Source of the DNA: JAVWMQ01 sp036646055
GTDB lineage: Bacteria > Bacillota > Clostridia > Peptostreptococcales > Anaerovoracaceae
Direction of reading: 5' to 3'
Assembly (NCBI GenBank): GCA_036646055.1
Contig: JAVXMY010000004.1
Span: 62,001-126,000 of the forward strand
DNA length: 64,000 bases
A program made the translations under genes and the position numbers. Below are positions 9,777-17,473 of the stretch, one piece after another. The notes below the pieces were generated by a model. That model had not been told where the DNA came from, did not search any database, and saw only the letters and a list, made by a program, of their open reading frames with translations. How positions within the stretch are numbered: position 1 is the stretch's first letter; every line of letters begins with the position of its first letter.

Positions 9777-10571
9777 TTATGCTAACTCACTATGTGAGCT
9801 ATTAACAACATTATCTACTGTTTCTAAACTAAAGTTGTTATCTTCTTTAGTTAGATACAGTAAGTATTCTATATTACCTTTGGCACCGGTAACCGGTGAA
9901 AAAGTTAATCCACATGGATAAAGGCCTACTTTTTGGGCATATCCTATTACATTTAGTATAACTTCTTTATGAACGTTTATATCTCTAACAATACCTTTCT
10001 TACCAACTTGATCTCTGCCTGCTTCAAATTGAGGTTTAACTAGGCAAACAATGCTACCTTTTTCAGCTAAAACCTTACTAGCAACAGGTAAAATTAAGTT
10101 TAAGGAAATAAAGGATACGTCAATACTAATGAAATCTGCTGGTTCCAGAATTAAATTAGTATCCAAATATCTTATATTTGTTTTTTCCATATTACAAACT
10201 CTAGGATCTATACGAAGTTTATAGTCAAGTTGACCGTAACCTACATCAATGGCATACACCTTAGATGCACCTTTTTGAAGCATACAGTCAGTAAATCCAC
10301 CTGTTGAAGCTCCCATATCTATAGAAACCTTATTGTGTAAATCAAATCCAAACATTTCCATAGCTTTTTCAAGTTTAAGACCACCTCGACTTACATAGGG
10401 GCATAAATTTTGCTTCACAAAGATTTCAGCACTGTCATCTATTGGTGTTCCAGCCTTATCTACTCTTTGGCCATCTACAAAAACAATGCCAGCCATAATT
10501 GAAGCTTTGGCCTTCTCTCTAGATGGAAATAGTCCTTTATTTACTAAGATTACATCTAATCTATCTTTCAA
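9777..10571 (-). CDS. tlyA: TlyA-family 2'-O-ribose rRNA methyltransferase / haemolysin-like protein
   Basis: 264 aa. An N-terminal S4 RNA-binding domain (about 1-60: RLDVILVNKGLFPSREKAK) is followed by an FtsJ-like Rossmann methyltransferase domain with the SAM motif DMGASTGGFTDCML and the SIDVSFISL strand. TlyA methylates ribose in 16S/23S rRNA in mycobacteria; in Clostridia the gene regularly follows dxs/ispA, as here. The start is a TTG inside the last codons of dxs (11-bp overlap); the encoded MKDRLDVIL start matches the family. Confidence 0.9.
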   Translation of the reverse strand: MKDRLDVILVNKGLFPSREKAKASIMAGIVFVDGQRVDKAGTPIDDSAEIFVKQNLCPYVSRGGLKLEKAMEMFGFDLHNKVSIDMGASTGGFTDCMLQKGASKVYAIDVGYGQLDYKLRIDPRVCNMEKTNIRYLDTNLILEPADFISIDVSFISLNLILPVASKVLAEKGSIVCLVKPQFEAGRDQVGKKGIVRDINVHKEVILNVIGYAQKVGLYPCGLTFSPVTGAKGNIEYLLYLTKEDNNFSLETVDNVVNSSHSELA

Positions 10572-12417
10572 TTAATTCACAAATCCTTTCAAAAATACTT
10601 TCAGCATCAAGGTTGTATTCTTTTCTTAGCTGATCAGTTGAACCCTGCTCAATAAACTGATTTGGCCATGCAAAGTTATATACTTTAACATCAGTATTTT
10701 TTAAAATTGAGTTTACACTTTCGCCAAAGCCGCCAACAAGGCAGCCATCCTCAATTGTAATAATATTTTTAGTATGTTTAGCAACTTCTATAAGAGACTT
10801 AATATCTACAGGATGAATTGTCCGTGGATTGATTAAGCCGGTACTAAGATTTTTTTCCTTAAGAAGACTACAAACCTGCTCTCCTATTGGAAACATATTT
10901 CCAGCTGCAATAATGGTTACTTCTGTACCCTTAGAGAAAACCGACCATTCCTGAGTCATTTTATCTAGAGGTAGCTTAAGGTTTGTGGCAGCGCCTCTAG
11001 GATATCTAATAGCTACTGGACAATTTAATTCTACAGCATAATCCATCATTTCTTCAAGTTCCTTACCATCTCTTGGGGCTAAAACAACAAGATTTGGCAT
11101 ATGTTTAAGGTATGAAATATCAAACAATCCATGATGAGTTTCACCGTCAGCACCTACAACACCAGCTCTATCTATTGCGAAGATAACTGGCAAATTTTGA
11201 AGGCACACGTCAATTAAAATTTGATCATAGGCTCTTTGTAGAAATGTTGAATAAATCGCAACAAAAGGTTTATAACCATTTTGGGCAAGACCTGCAGCAA
11301 AAGTTACTGCGTGTCCTTCGGCAATTCCTACATCAAACATTCTACTATGATATTTATCGGCAAAGTTTCTTAGACCTGTACCGTCAATCATTGCAGCAGA
11401 TACTGCTACTATTTTATCATTTTTTTGCGCAATTTCAACAATTTTGTCTCCAAAGATTGAAGAAAAAGTCTTTTCTTTAGATGTATTTAGTAAATTCCCA
11501 GTATTTACATCAAAAGGACCAAGCCCATGAAACTTGCTTGGGTTTTGTTCTGCAATTCTGTATCCCTTGCCCTTTTTGGTAATAATATGCATAATTACTG
11601 GGCCATCAGCTGCTTTGGCAAGTTTTAAATTAAATATTAAATCTTTAAGATTGTGACCATCAATTGGGCCTAAATATGTGAATCCTAATTCTTCAAACAT
11701 AATACCGTCAACAACGGTAAATTTAACTAAATCTTTAAGTTTTGCTGCTCCATTATATATAGCATCTCCGATTCCCGGAATCTGAGTTAGTACTTTTCTA
11801 CTATTTTTCTTAAATGAATAATATCCTTTAGAAACTCTTACTTTTCCTAAATGTCGAGAAACACCACCTGTATTTTTACCTATTGACATTCCGTTATCAT
11901 TTAAAATAATTATTGATTTTAGTCTCATGCCACCAAGATTATTTAAGCCTTCGTATGAAATACCTCCTGTCAAGGCACCATCACCTATTACTGAAACTAT
12001 TTCATAGTTTTCATTGTTTAGATCACGAGCCTTAGCAAATGATGCTGCAAGGGAAATTGAATTACTACTATGACCTGTATCAAATGTATCATAAGGACTT
12101 TCAGATGTTTTAGGAAAGCCACTTAAGCCTTTAAATTGTCTTAATGTGTCAAATTCATTAGCCCTACCAGTTAATATTTTGTGTACATATGTTTGGTGTC
12201 CTACATCCCAAATAATCTTATCCTTTGGTGTATCAAATAAATAATGTAATGCAATTGTAAGTTCAACTGCGCCAAGGTTTGAGGCAATGTGTCCCCCAGT
12301 TTTAGAGACTTTTTCAAGTAGAAACTCTCTAATTTGAATTGTCAAAAATTCAAGTTCATCATCGCTCATATTTCTAAGGTCTTCGGGAAAATTATATTCT
12401 AAAATATTTTTAATCAA
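10561..12417 (-). CDS. dxs: 1-deoxy-D-xylulose-5-phosphate synthase
   Basis: 618 aa thiamine-diphosphate enzyme making DXP from pyruvate and glyceraldehyde 3-phosphate, the first step of the MEP isoprenoid route. The ThDP site GDGALTGGISYEGLNN, the catalytic segment SKFHGLGPFD and the transketolase-like DRAGVVGADGETHHG are present, as is the C-terminal domain. The start is a TTG (12417) with GGAAG eight bases before it, two bases past the synthase stop codon. The neighbouring polyprenyl synthetase uses the isoprenoid units this pathway makes. Confidence 0.97.
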   Translation of the reverse strand: MIKNILEYNFPEDLRNMSDDELEFLTIQIREFLLEKVSKTGGHIASNLGAVELTIALHYLFDTPKDKIIWDVGHQTYVHKILTGRANEFDTLRQFKGLSGFPKTSESPYDTFDTGHSSNSISLAASFAKARDLNNENYEIVSVIGDGALTGGISYEGLNNLGGMRLKSIIILNDNGMSIGKNTGGVSRHLGKVRVSKGYYSFKKNSRKVLTQIPGIGDAIYNGAAKLKDLVKFTVVDGIMFEELGFTYLGPIDGHNLKDLIFNLKLAKAADGPVIMHIITKKGKGYRIAEQNPSKFHGLGPFDVNTGNLLNTSKEKTFSSIFGDKIVEIAQKNDKIVAVSAAMIDGTGLRNFADKYHSRMFDVGIAEGHAVTFAAGLAQNGYKPFVAIYSTFLQRAYDQILIDVCLQNLPVIFAIDRAGVVGADGETHHGLFDISYLKHMPNLVVLAPRDGKELEEMMDYAVELNCPVAIRYPRGAATNLKLPLDKMTQEWSVFSKGTEVTIIAAGNMFPIGEQVCSLLKEKNLSTGLINPRTIHPVDIKSLIEVAKHTKNIITIEDGCLVGGFGESVNSILKNTDVKVYNFAWPNQFIEQGSTDQLRKEYNLDAESIFERICELIER

Positions 12418-12419
12418 AA

Positions 12420-13313
12420 TTACTTCCTTCTATCTTTTAGTGTATCAATTATATAGTTAAAAAATTCTGCATTATCGTAGTATTCTACCAAAGAATCTTT
12501 AGCAGCTTGATAAACTTCAGCAATTTTTAATTCTGTTGCTTCTAAGCCATAAACTGAAGGATATGTTGATTTATTTTGATTTGCATCAACTCCAACGTTT
12601 TTGCCTAGTTCTTCTGTTGTTCCAACTATGTCAAGCATATCGTCAGAAATTTGGAAAGCTAATCCTAAATTTTCTGCATACTCAGTTAAATCTTCAAGCA
12701 TTTCATCAGTTGGATTACCAAGGTATGAACCAGCTTTAACAGCAGCCACAATTAGCTCTCCTGTTTTATTTATATTAATATAATCTAGCATTTCTTTTGA
12801 ACATGTTTTGCCTTCAGCTTCTAAATCGGCAACTTGTCCTGCTACCATTCCTTTACAGCCTGCAGATTTACCAATTGTATTGGCAGCTCTAATTCTTTTT
12901 TTTAATTCATCTACATTATCAAAAGAAAGGAACATATCTTTTAACATAACTTCAAAGGCTGTATTTAACAGTCCGTCTCCAGCTAAAGTTGCAATACCAT
13001 CTCCAAAGACTTTGTGATTAGTTTTAAGTCCTCTCCTTAAATCGTCATCATCCATACAAGGTAAGTCATCATGAATTAAGGAATAAGTATGAATGTATTC
13101 TAATGCAATTGCATAAGGTAATGCTTCGTTTACATTTCCTCCACAAAATTCGCATGAAGCTAAAAGTAAAACTGGACGTAGTCTTTTGCCTGGTGCGCTT
13201 AAACTATATTTCATAGATTCATAAAGGGTTCCACTTTTTTTATCTATTTTAGGTAAGAATGATATTAAGTTATCTTCAATTAATTCTTTATAGCGATTAT
13301 ATTCATTTTTCAT
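12420..13313 (-). CDS. ispA: Polyprenyl (farnesyl/geranylgeranyl) diphosphate synthase
   Basis: 297 aa trans-prenyltransferase that condenses IPP with allylic diphosphates. The first aspartate-rich motif DDLPCMDD is at residues 82-89 with the chain-length region just before it, and the second, DDMLD, at 224-228. Size and position between xseB and dxs match the IspA group of Gram-positives; the exact chain length of product (C15 versus C20) is not certain. GGAAGG precedes the ATG; spacing to xseB and dxs is 2 bp on each side, so it is clearly within an operon. Confidence 0.92.
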   Translation of the reverse strand: MKNEYNRYKELIEDNLISFLPKIDKKSGTLYESMKYSLSAPGKRLRPVLLLASCEFCGGNVNEALPYAIALEYIHTYSLIHDDLPCMDDDDLRRGLKTNHKVFGDGIATLAGDGLLNTAFEVMLKDMFLSFDNVDELKKRIRAANTIGKSAGCKGMVAGQVADLEAEGKTCSKEMLDYININKTGELIVAAVKAGSYLGNPTDEMLEDLTEYAENLGLAFQISDDMLDIVGTTEELGKNVGVDANQNKSTYPSVYGLEATELKIAEVYQAAKDSLVEYYDNAEFFNYIIDTLKDRRK

Positions 13314-13315
13314 GT

Positions 13316-13510
13316 TTATTCCTTCCCTTCTTTAAAAATTTCTATTTTTTGAGTTGCACTATCTAAAAATTCAATACATTTATTATATTCACCAATTGCC
13401 TTCTCATAAAGTTCTATAGCTTGGTCAATATTAGTATTTTCTTTTTCTAGCTGGTTAAGGCTATTATCAAAGCTTTCTAAGGCCTTTTCAAAAGTACTTT
13501 GATTGCTCAT
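13316..13510 (-). CDS. xseB: Exodeoxyribonuclease VII small subunit
   Basis: 64 aa, all-helical, with the family pattern FEKALESFDNSLNQLEKEN followed by AIELYEKAIGEYNKC. XseB helices pack on the XseA coiled-coil stalk and are needed for activity on single-stranded DNA. The ATG overlaps the xseA stop by 4 bp and has AAGGAGAG upstream. Confidence 0.93.
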   Translation of the reverse strand: MSNQSTFEKALESFDNSLNQLEKENTNIDQAIELYEKAIGEYNKCIEFLDSATQKIEIFKEGKE

Positions 13511-14586
13511 ATTTCTCTCCTTTTGGTTCCTATTGCTTTAACACATATTTCTCCGTCCTTCAAAACAATTGTTAGTTGGTCATTTTCATTTATGTCACTT
13601 ACGCTTAAGACAGACTTTCGATTACTATCTAAAATTGCCCCATAGCCAGAACTTAAAATTCTATAAGGACTAAGGCCATCAAGTCTAGACTTTCTTAGAG
13701 AAATCAAGTTTTTCATATAGTCTATTTTGCCAGTTAATATATTTAGCAGTCTATCTTTACTTAAATTTAAGTTTGCGCGAATATTTTCTAAGTTTGGTAC
13801 TGCCATTACTCCAGCTGCAGTAGGTGTTGCAGCTCTACTATCAGCAACAAAGTCACTAATAGTAACATCAACTTCGTGTCCTACAGCAGAAATAATTGGA
13901 ATTCTAGATTCAAAAATACTCCTTGCAACCATTTCTTCGTTAAAGGCCCAAAGATCTTCCATAGAACCTCCACCTCTACCAAGAATAATAGTATCAATGT
14001 CATTATAGTTATCATTAATATATTTAATTCCTTTAGAAATTTCAGGGGCTGCATCTGGACCTTGAACAGTTATTGGATAGATAAAAATATCAACCATATT
14101 GTTTCTAGATGTAACTGTTTTAAGTATATCTTGAAGTGCTGCTCCAGTTTCAGCAGTCATTATTGCAATCTTATTTGGAAATTCAGGAATTGCTTTTTTA
14201 TGTATTGAAGAGAACAATCCTTCCTCTTCTAGTTTTTTCTTTAAGTTATTAAAGGCAATGCTTAAATTACCTTGGCCTTTAACTTCAATATCTTTTATAT
14301 TTAAAGAATAACTACCTCCACGCTCATAAACAGAAACATATCCATAAGCTATTATCTCTAGTTCATCGCTTAGATTAAATCTTAAATCCTTTGCTCTGTC
14401 GTAAGGTAAAAAGCAGTTTATTCTACCACTATTATCCTTAAGTGAAAAGTACACGTGTCCTGTATTGTGAAACTTTAAGTTGGAGACTTCCCCTATAACT
14501 GAAATGTTACCTAGCAAAGGATCTGTTCTTAAAACTCGTGATATATATTGGTTTACTTGACCAACACTTATAGGTTTAATGGCCAT
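13507..14586 (-). CDS. xseA: Exodeoxyribonuclease VII large subunit (short form)
   Basis: 359 aa. The N-terminal OB fold (SVGQVNQYISRVL to about residue 100) and the catalytic domain (ILGRGGGSMEDLWAFNEE, ISAVGHEVDVTISDFVADSRAATPTAA shortened here to its key parts GHE, DVT, D, RAATPTAA) are intact. The C-terminal tail SPYRILSSGYGAI is also present. The coiled-coil between them is only about 35-40 residues, much shorter than in the well-studied 400-456 aa homologs. It forms the ExoVII complex with XseB and degrades ssDNA to oligonucleotides. GGAGGAAAT precedes the ATG; it overlaps the upstream M22-like gene by 19 bp. Confidence 0.95.
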   Translation of the reverse strand: MAIKPISVGQVNQYISRVLRTDPLLGNISVIGEVSNLKFHNTGHVYFSLKDNSGRINCFLPYDRAKDLRFNLSDELEIIAYGYVSVYERGGSYSLNIKDIEVKGQGNLSIAFNNLKKKLEEEGLFSSIHKKAIPEFPNKIAIMTAETGAALQDILKTVTSRNNMVDIFIYPITVQGPDAAPEISKGIKYINDNYNDIDTIILGRGGGSMEDLWAFNEEMVARSIFESRIPIISAVGHEVDVTISDFVADSRAATPTAAGVMAVPNLENIRANLNLSKDRLLNILTGKIDYMKNLISLRKSRLDGLSPYRILSSGYGAILDSNRKSVLSVSDINENDQLTIVLKDGEICVKAIGTKRREI

Positions 14587-15509
14587 ACTTTATTTCCTCC
14601 AAGGAGTGCTGTTCCTACAGCATTATCGGCACCGAAGTCACCGAAAATAACTCCATTAATATTTTTTCTAATATATTTGCTTTCAGAAACTCCTCCAGCA
14701 AAGACTATATCCAGATCTTGATAATTTGATTTACATTGATCGACAAGTTCTTGTAGACATAATAAAATTTTAGTAAACAAGCTATTTGAAATCATCTGTT
14801 TAAATTCTTCCTTTAAATTGCTCTGATTTTCTTTAATAAGTCTTTGAAAATGACTTTCTATTCCAGATATATTTATCTGTAAATCCTTTATATTTATATC
14901 TTTACATTTAATAATTTCAACAGAATTTAATAAAGCTAAGTTATCCATTTCTTTACCTGCTGGAAATTTAAGACCAAGGGAAACCCCTATTCTATCAATT
15001 AATTGTCCAAAAGATAAATCTAAAGTATGCCCTATAATACTAATATTGTTGTCCTTTATTTTTAGTATTTCTGTTGTACCTCCTGAAAGATGAAAACAAA
15101 TAAACTCATTAGGATTTTTTAAGTTGCTAAAGTGTTTTATGGCTTCTATGTGACCTTCTTGATGACTAAATTCATAAAGAGGAACATCTAAAAGGGAAGC
15201 GATACTTTTGCCTAAAGTTAATCCAGGCACAAAACATGGCATATAAGAGCCTTCTATTGGTCTTGGTCTATTTGATACTGAAACTCCAATAATATTCTTA
15301 CCATTTATGGTTTTAAAGATTTCTTCAAAAAGTTGTGGAAGGTTCTTTAAATGAGAAAAAACAGCATTAGACTGTCTTATTCCTCTTTCACCTTTTGGCA
15401 CATCAAGTATTATTCGCTTGTCAGATATAACTTGCCCTTGGTTATTTATTATAGCAACAGATGTAGTGTAATTGCTTGTGTCAATTCCTAAAACAAATTC
15501 TTCAGTCAT
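14568..15509 (-). CDS. TsaD/Kae1-like (peptidase M22 family) paralog
   Basis: 313 aa ASKHA-fold protein related to TsaD but not the usual full-length enzyme. It starts with the nucleotide-binding strand VLGIDTSNYTTSVAII, keeps a metal-type HQEGH (the HxEGH pattern of TsaD), a glycine-rich LSGGTTEIL, and FGADNAVGTALLG with the conserved aspartate near the C-terminus. Clostridia commonly carry this paralog between nusB and xseA in addition to a true tsaD. TsaD makes the t6A37 tRNA modification with TsaB/TsaE; the paralog's reaction is unknown. GAGAG precedes the ATG, 2 bp after nusB. Confidence 0.8.
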   Translation of the reverse strand: MTEEFVLGIDTSNYTTSVAIINNQGQVISDKRIILDVPKGERGIRQSNAVFSHLKNLPQLFEEIFKTINGKNIIGVSVSNRPRPIEGSYMPCFVPGLTLGKSIASLLDVPLYEFSHQEGHIEAIKHFSNLKNPNEFICFHLSGGTTEILKIKDNNISIIGHTLDLSFGQLIDRIGVSLGLKFPAGKEMDNLALLNSVEIIKCKDINIKDLQINISGIESHFQRLIKENQSNLKEEFKQMISNSLFTKILLCLQELVDQCKSNYQDLDIVFAGGVSESKYIRKNINGVIFGDFGADNAVGTALLGGNKVWPLNL

Positions 15510-15511
15510 GT

Positions 15512-15907
15512 TTATGCTCTCTCAACACTTCCTAAAATACCGTTTATAAATTTCTGGCTGTCAGGACCGCCAAATTTCTTGGCCATGTTAACAGCTTCGT
15601 TTATTGTTACAGGAACTGGTACTGTTTCATTATATTCCATTTCGTAGATTGCTACTCGTAAGATAGCTAAATCTGTTTTGGCCATTCTTTCTGTATTCCA
15701 ACTTCTAGAATTCCTATTAATAGTCTTGTCAATTTCTTCTAAATTGAATTTGATTTCTCTAAAAGAACTTCTGATATAATCTATTTGCTTATCATCAGAC
15801 TTTTTATCTTTAATTAATAGTTCTACTAATTCTTCACTTTGGTCATTTTGTGCATCCATTTGAAATACGGCTTGCATTAATACTTCTCTAGCTTCTGATC
15901 TTGTCAT
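15512..15907 (-). CDS. nusB: Transcription antitermination factor NusB
   Basis: 131 aa, all-helical NusB. The family signatures are visible: SEAREVLMQAVFQ at the N-terminus, AKTDLAILRVAIYEM in the middle, and PVTINEAVNMAKKFGGPDSQKFINGILG at the C-terminus, split here among helices. It binds boxA RNA with S10 (NusE) during rRNA transcription. It is translationally coupled to the Asp23 gene (TAATG overlap) with GGGGAGG upstream. Confidence 0.96.
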   Translation of the reverse strand: MTRSEAREVLMQAVFQMDAQNDQSEELVELLIKDKKSDDKQIDYIRSSFREIKFNLEEIDKTINRNSRSWNTERMAKTDLAILRVAIYEMEYNETVPVPVTINEAVNMAKKFGGPDSQKFINGILGSVERA

Positions 15908-16281
15908 TATTGGTCCTCCCCAGTTAATTTAACACCTTGAACATGAATGTTTACTGCTGTAACATTTTTGTTGGTGATGGTTTCTATTTCTTTTTTAACG
16001 TTTTCTTGAATATTCCAGGCTACAGCAGGAATGTTAATTCCATATTTAAGAATAACAAAAACTTCAAGTGCAATGCCATCATCACCTTGATCTATTTTAA
16101 TTCCTTTTTTTAAATTTTCCTTACCAAGTATACCTTCTGAAATTGAATCTGTAATATTTCCGCTAAGGCCTAAAACACCTTTAGTTTTTAAAACTGCATT
16201 AATTGCACAAACTGCAAAAACATCATCAGATAATTTAACTTCAGAAAGTTCCTCTTCCGTAATATATTCATAATTATCCAT
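15907..16281 (-). CDS. Asp23/Gls24 family envelope stress protein
   Basis: 124 aa, DUF322/Asp23 family, with the typical VFAVCAINAVLKTKGVLGLSG opening and the IPAVAWNIQENVKKEIE / VNIHVQGV end. Such proteins associate with the membrane and cell-envelope stress; in Clostridia a copy routinely precedes nusB. There is no Shine-Dalgarno sequence before the ATG; instead a TATAAT box ends 6 nt upstream, so the transcript probably starts at or next to the ATG. It is the first gene of the nusB-xse-dxs-tlyA run. Confidence 0.88.
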   Translation of the reverse strand: MDNYEYITEEELSEVKLSDDVFAVCAINAVLKTKGVLGLSGNITDSISEGILGKENLKKGIKIDQGDDGIALEVFVILKYGINIPAVAWNIQENVKKEIETITNKNVTAVNIHVQGVKLTGEDQ

Positions 16282-16287
16282 AGAGTT

Positions 16288-16293
16288 ATTATA
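16288..16293 (-). promoter_or_regulatory. Extended -10 promoter directly abutting the Asp23 gene
   Basis: Minus strand TGTTATAAT (TGn extension plus perfect -10), with only AACTCT before the ATG. The -35 position (16311-16316, TAGAAT) is poor and falls in the loop of the dnaJ terminator. The expected start point is the A of the ATG or within a base or two. Confidence 0.7.
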
Positions 16294-16297
16294 ACAG

Positions 16298-16329
16298 AAA
16301 AAGTGAAAGGATTCTACCTTTCACTTTTT
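16298..16329 (-). terminator. Rho-independent terminator after dnaJ
   Basis: Minus strand stem AAAAAGTGAAAGG / CCTTTCACTTTTT, 13 bp with a 6-nt loop and a closing T run, 11 bp after the dnaJ stop. It ends the heat-shock operon and partly overlaps the next promoter. Confidence 0.9.
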
Positions 16330-16339
16330 ATTAAATCAA

Positions 16340-17473
16340 TTATTTAAATAAATCTTTTATTGAATCTAAGAATGAATTTTTCTTGGTGTAACATTCTCCA
16401 CCAAGTTCTTCTCCTAGTTTCTTAACTGCTTTCTTTTGCTTTGATGTTAGCTTAGTTGGAACTTCTAAAACAACCTTAACATATAAGTCGCCTTTTCTGT
16501 TTCCTCTTGTACTTACAATACCTTTATTTTTTAGTCTAAATACAGTACCTGATTGAGTTCCAGCTGGAATCTTGTATGAAACTTTATCTTCCAAAGTTGG
16601 AACAACAATATCATCACCAAGAGCTGCCTGTTCAAATGTAATTGGAATTTCAATTTGAATATCTTGTCCTGCACGCTTGTAAAGCTTGTGTGGTAATACA
16701 GAAATTATAATGTATAAATCTCCATTAGGTCCACCATTTATACCTGGTTGTCCTTGATCTCTCAAAGTAATAATAGAGTCATTATCAACTCCTGCTGGAA
16801 TTGAAACATTTATTGTAACATCTTTTCTATTATATCCATTACCGTGACAATCTGGACAAGGTGTATCTATAATTTGTCCTGTACCATTACAATCTGGACA
16901 AGGAGAAGAACTTTGGAAAGTACCAAAAGGTGTTCTTTGAGAAGTTCTAACCTCACCTGTACCGTTACATTTAGGACAAGTCTTTTTTTCTGTGCCTTTA
17001 GCAGCACCTGAACCACCACAAGAATTACATTTAACATCTTTAGTGATTTTAATTTCTTTTTTAACACCAAAAGCTGCTTCTTCAAAAGTAATTGTTACAC
17101 CCTTTTGAAGGTCTGCACCCTTCCTTGGGGCATTTCGTCTTTGAGCAGAGCTTCTGCCTCCGCCGCCAAACATACCACCAAACATATCAAAGATATCTTC
17201 AAAGCCTCCGAATCCTGCACCTCCGCCACCAAAGCCGGCGTTTGGATCAACACCGGCATGGCCAAATCTGTCATATTTGTTTTTCTTGTCTGGATCGCTA
17301 AGGATACCATAGGCTTCATTTACTTCTTTGAAATTTTCTTCAGCCTCTTTGTCACCAGGGTTTCTATCTGGATGATATTTCATAGCTTTTTTTCTAAAAG
17401 CTTTTTTGATTTCATCATCAGAAGCACCCTTACTAAGACCTAAGACCTCATAATAATCTCTCTTTTCAGCCAT
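16340..17473 (-). CDS. dnaJ: Chaperone protein DnaJ
   Basis: 377 aa, class A J protein. The J domain has HPD (KYHPDRNPGD, about residue 34), then a Gly/Phe-rich linker (about 75-110), four zinc-binding repeats (CNSCGGSG, CPKCNGTG, CPDCNGTG, CPDCHGNG) and the C-terminal substrate-binding domains. It delivers clients to DnaK and stimulates its ATPase. Its ATG overlaps the last base of the dnaK stop, with AAGGAAG upstream, so translation is coupled. Confidence 0.98.
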   Translation of the reverse strand: MAEKRDYYEVLGLSKGASDDEIKKAFRKKAMKYHPDRNPGDKEAEENFKEVNEAYGILSDPDKKNKYDRFGHAGVDPNAGFGGGGAGFGGFEDIFDMFGGMFGGGGRSSAQRRNAPRKGADLQKGVTITFEEAAFGVKKEIKITKDVKCNSCGGSGAAKGTEKKTCPKCNGTGEVRTSQRTPFGTFQSSSPCPDCNGTGQIIDTPCPDCHGNGYNRKDVTINVSIPAGVDNDSIITLRDQGQPGINGGPNGDLYIIISVLPHKLYKRAGQDIQIEIPITFEQAALGDDIVVPTLEDKVSYKIPAGTQSGTVFRLKNKGIVSTRGNRKGDLYVKVVLEVPTKLTSKQKKAVKKLGEELGGECYTKKNSFLDSIKDLFK

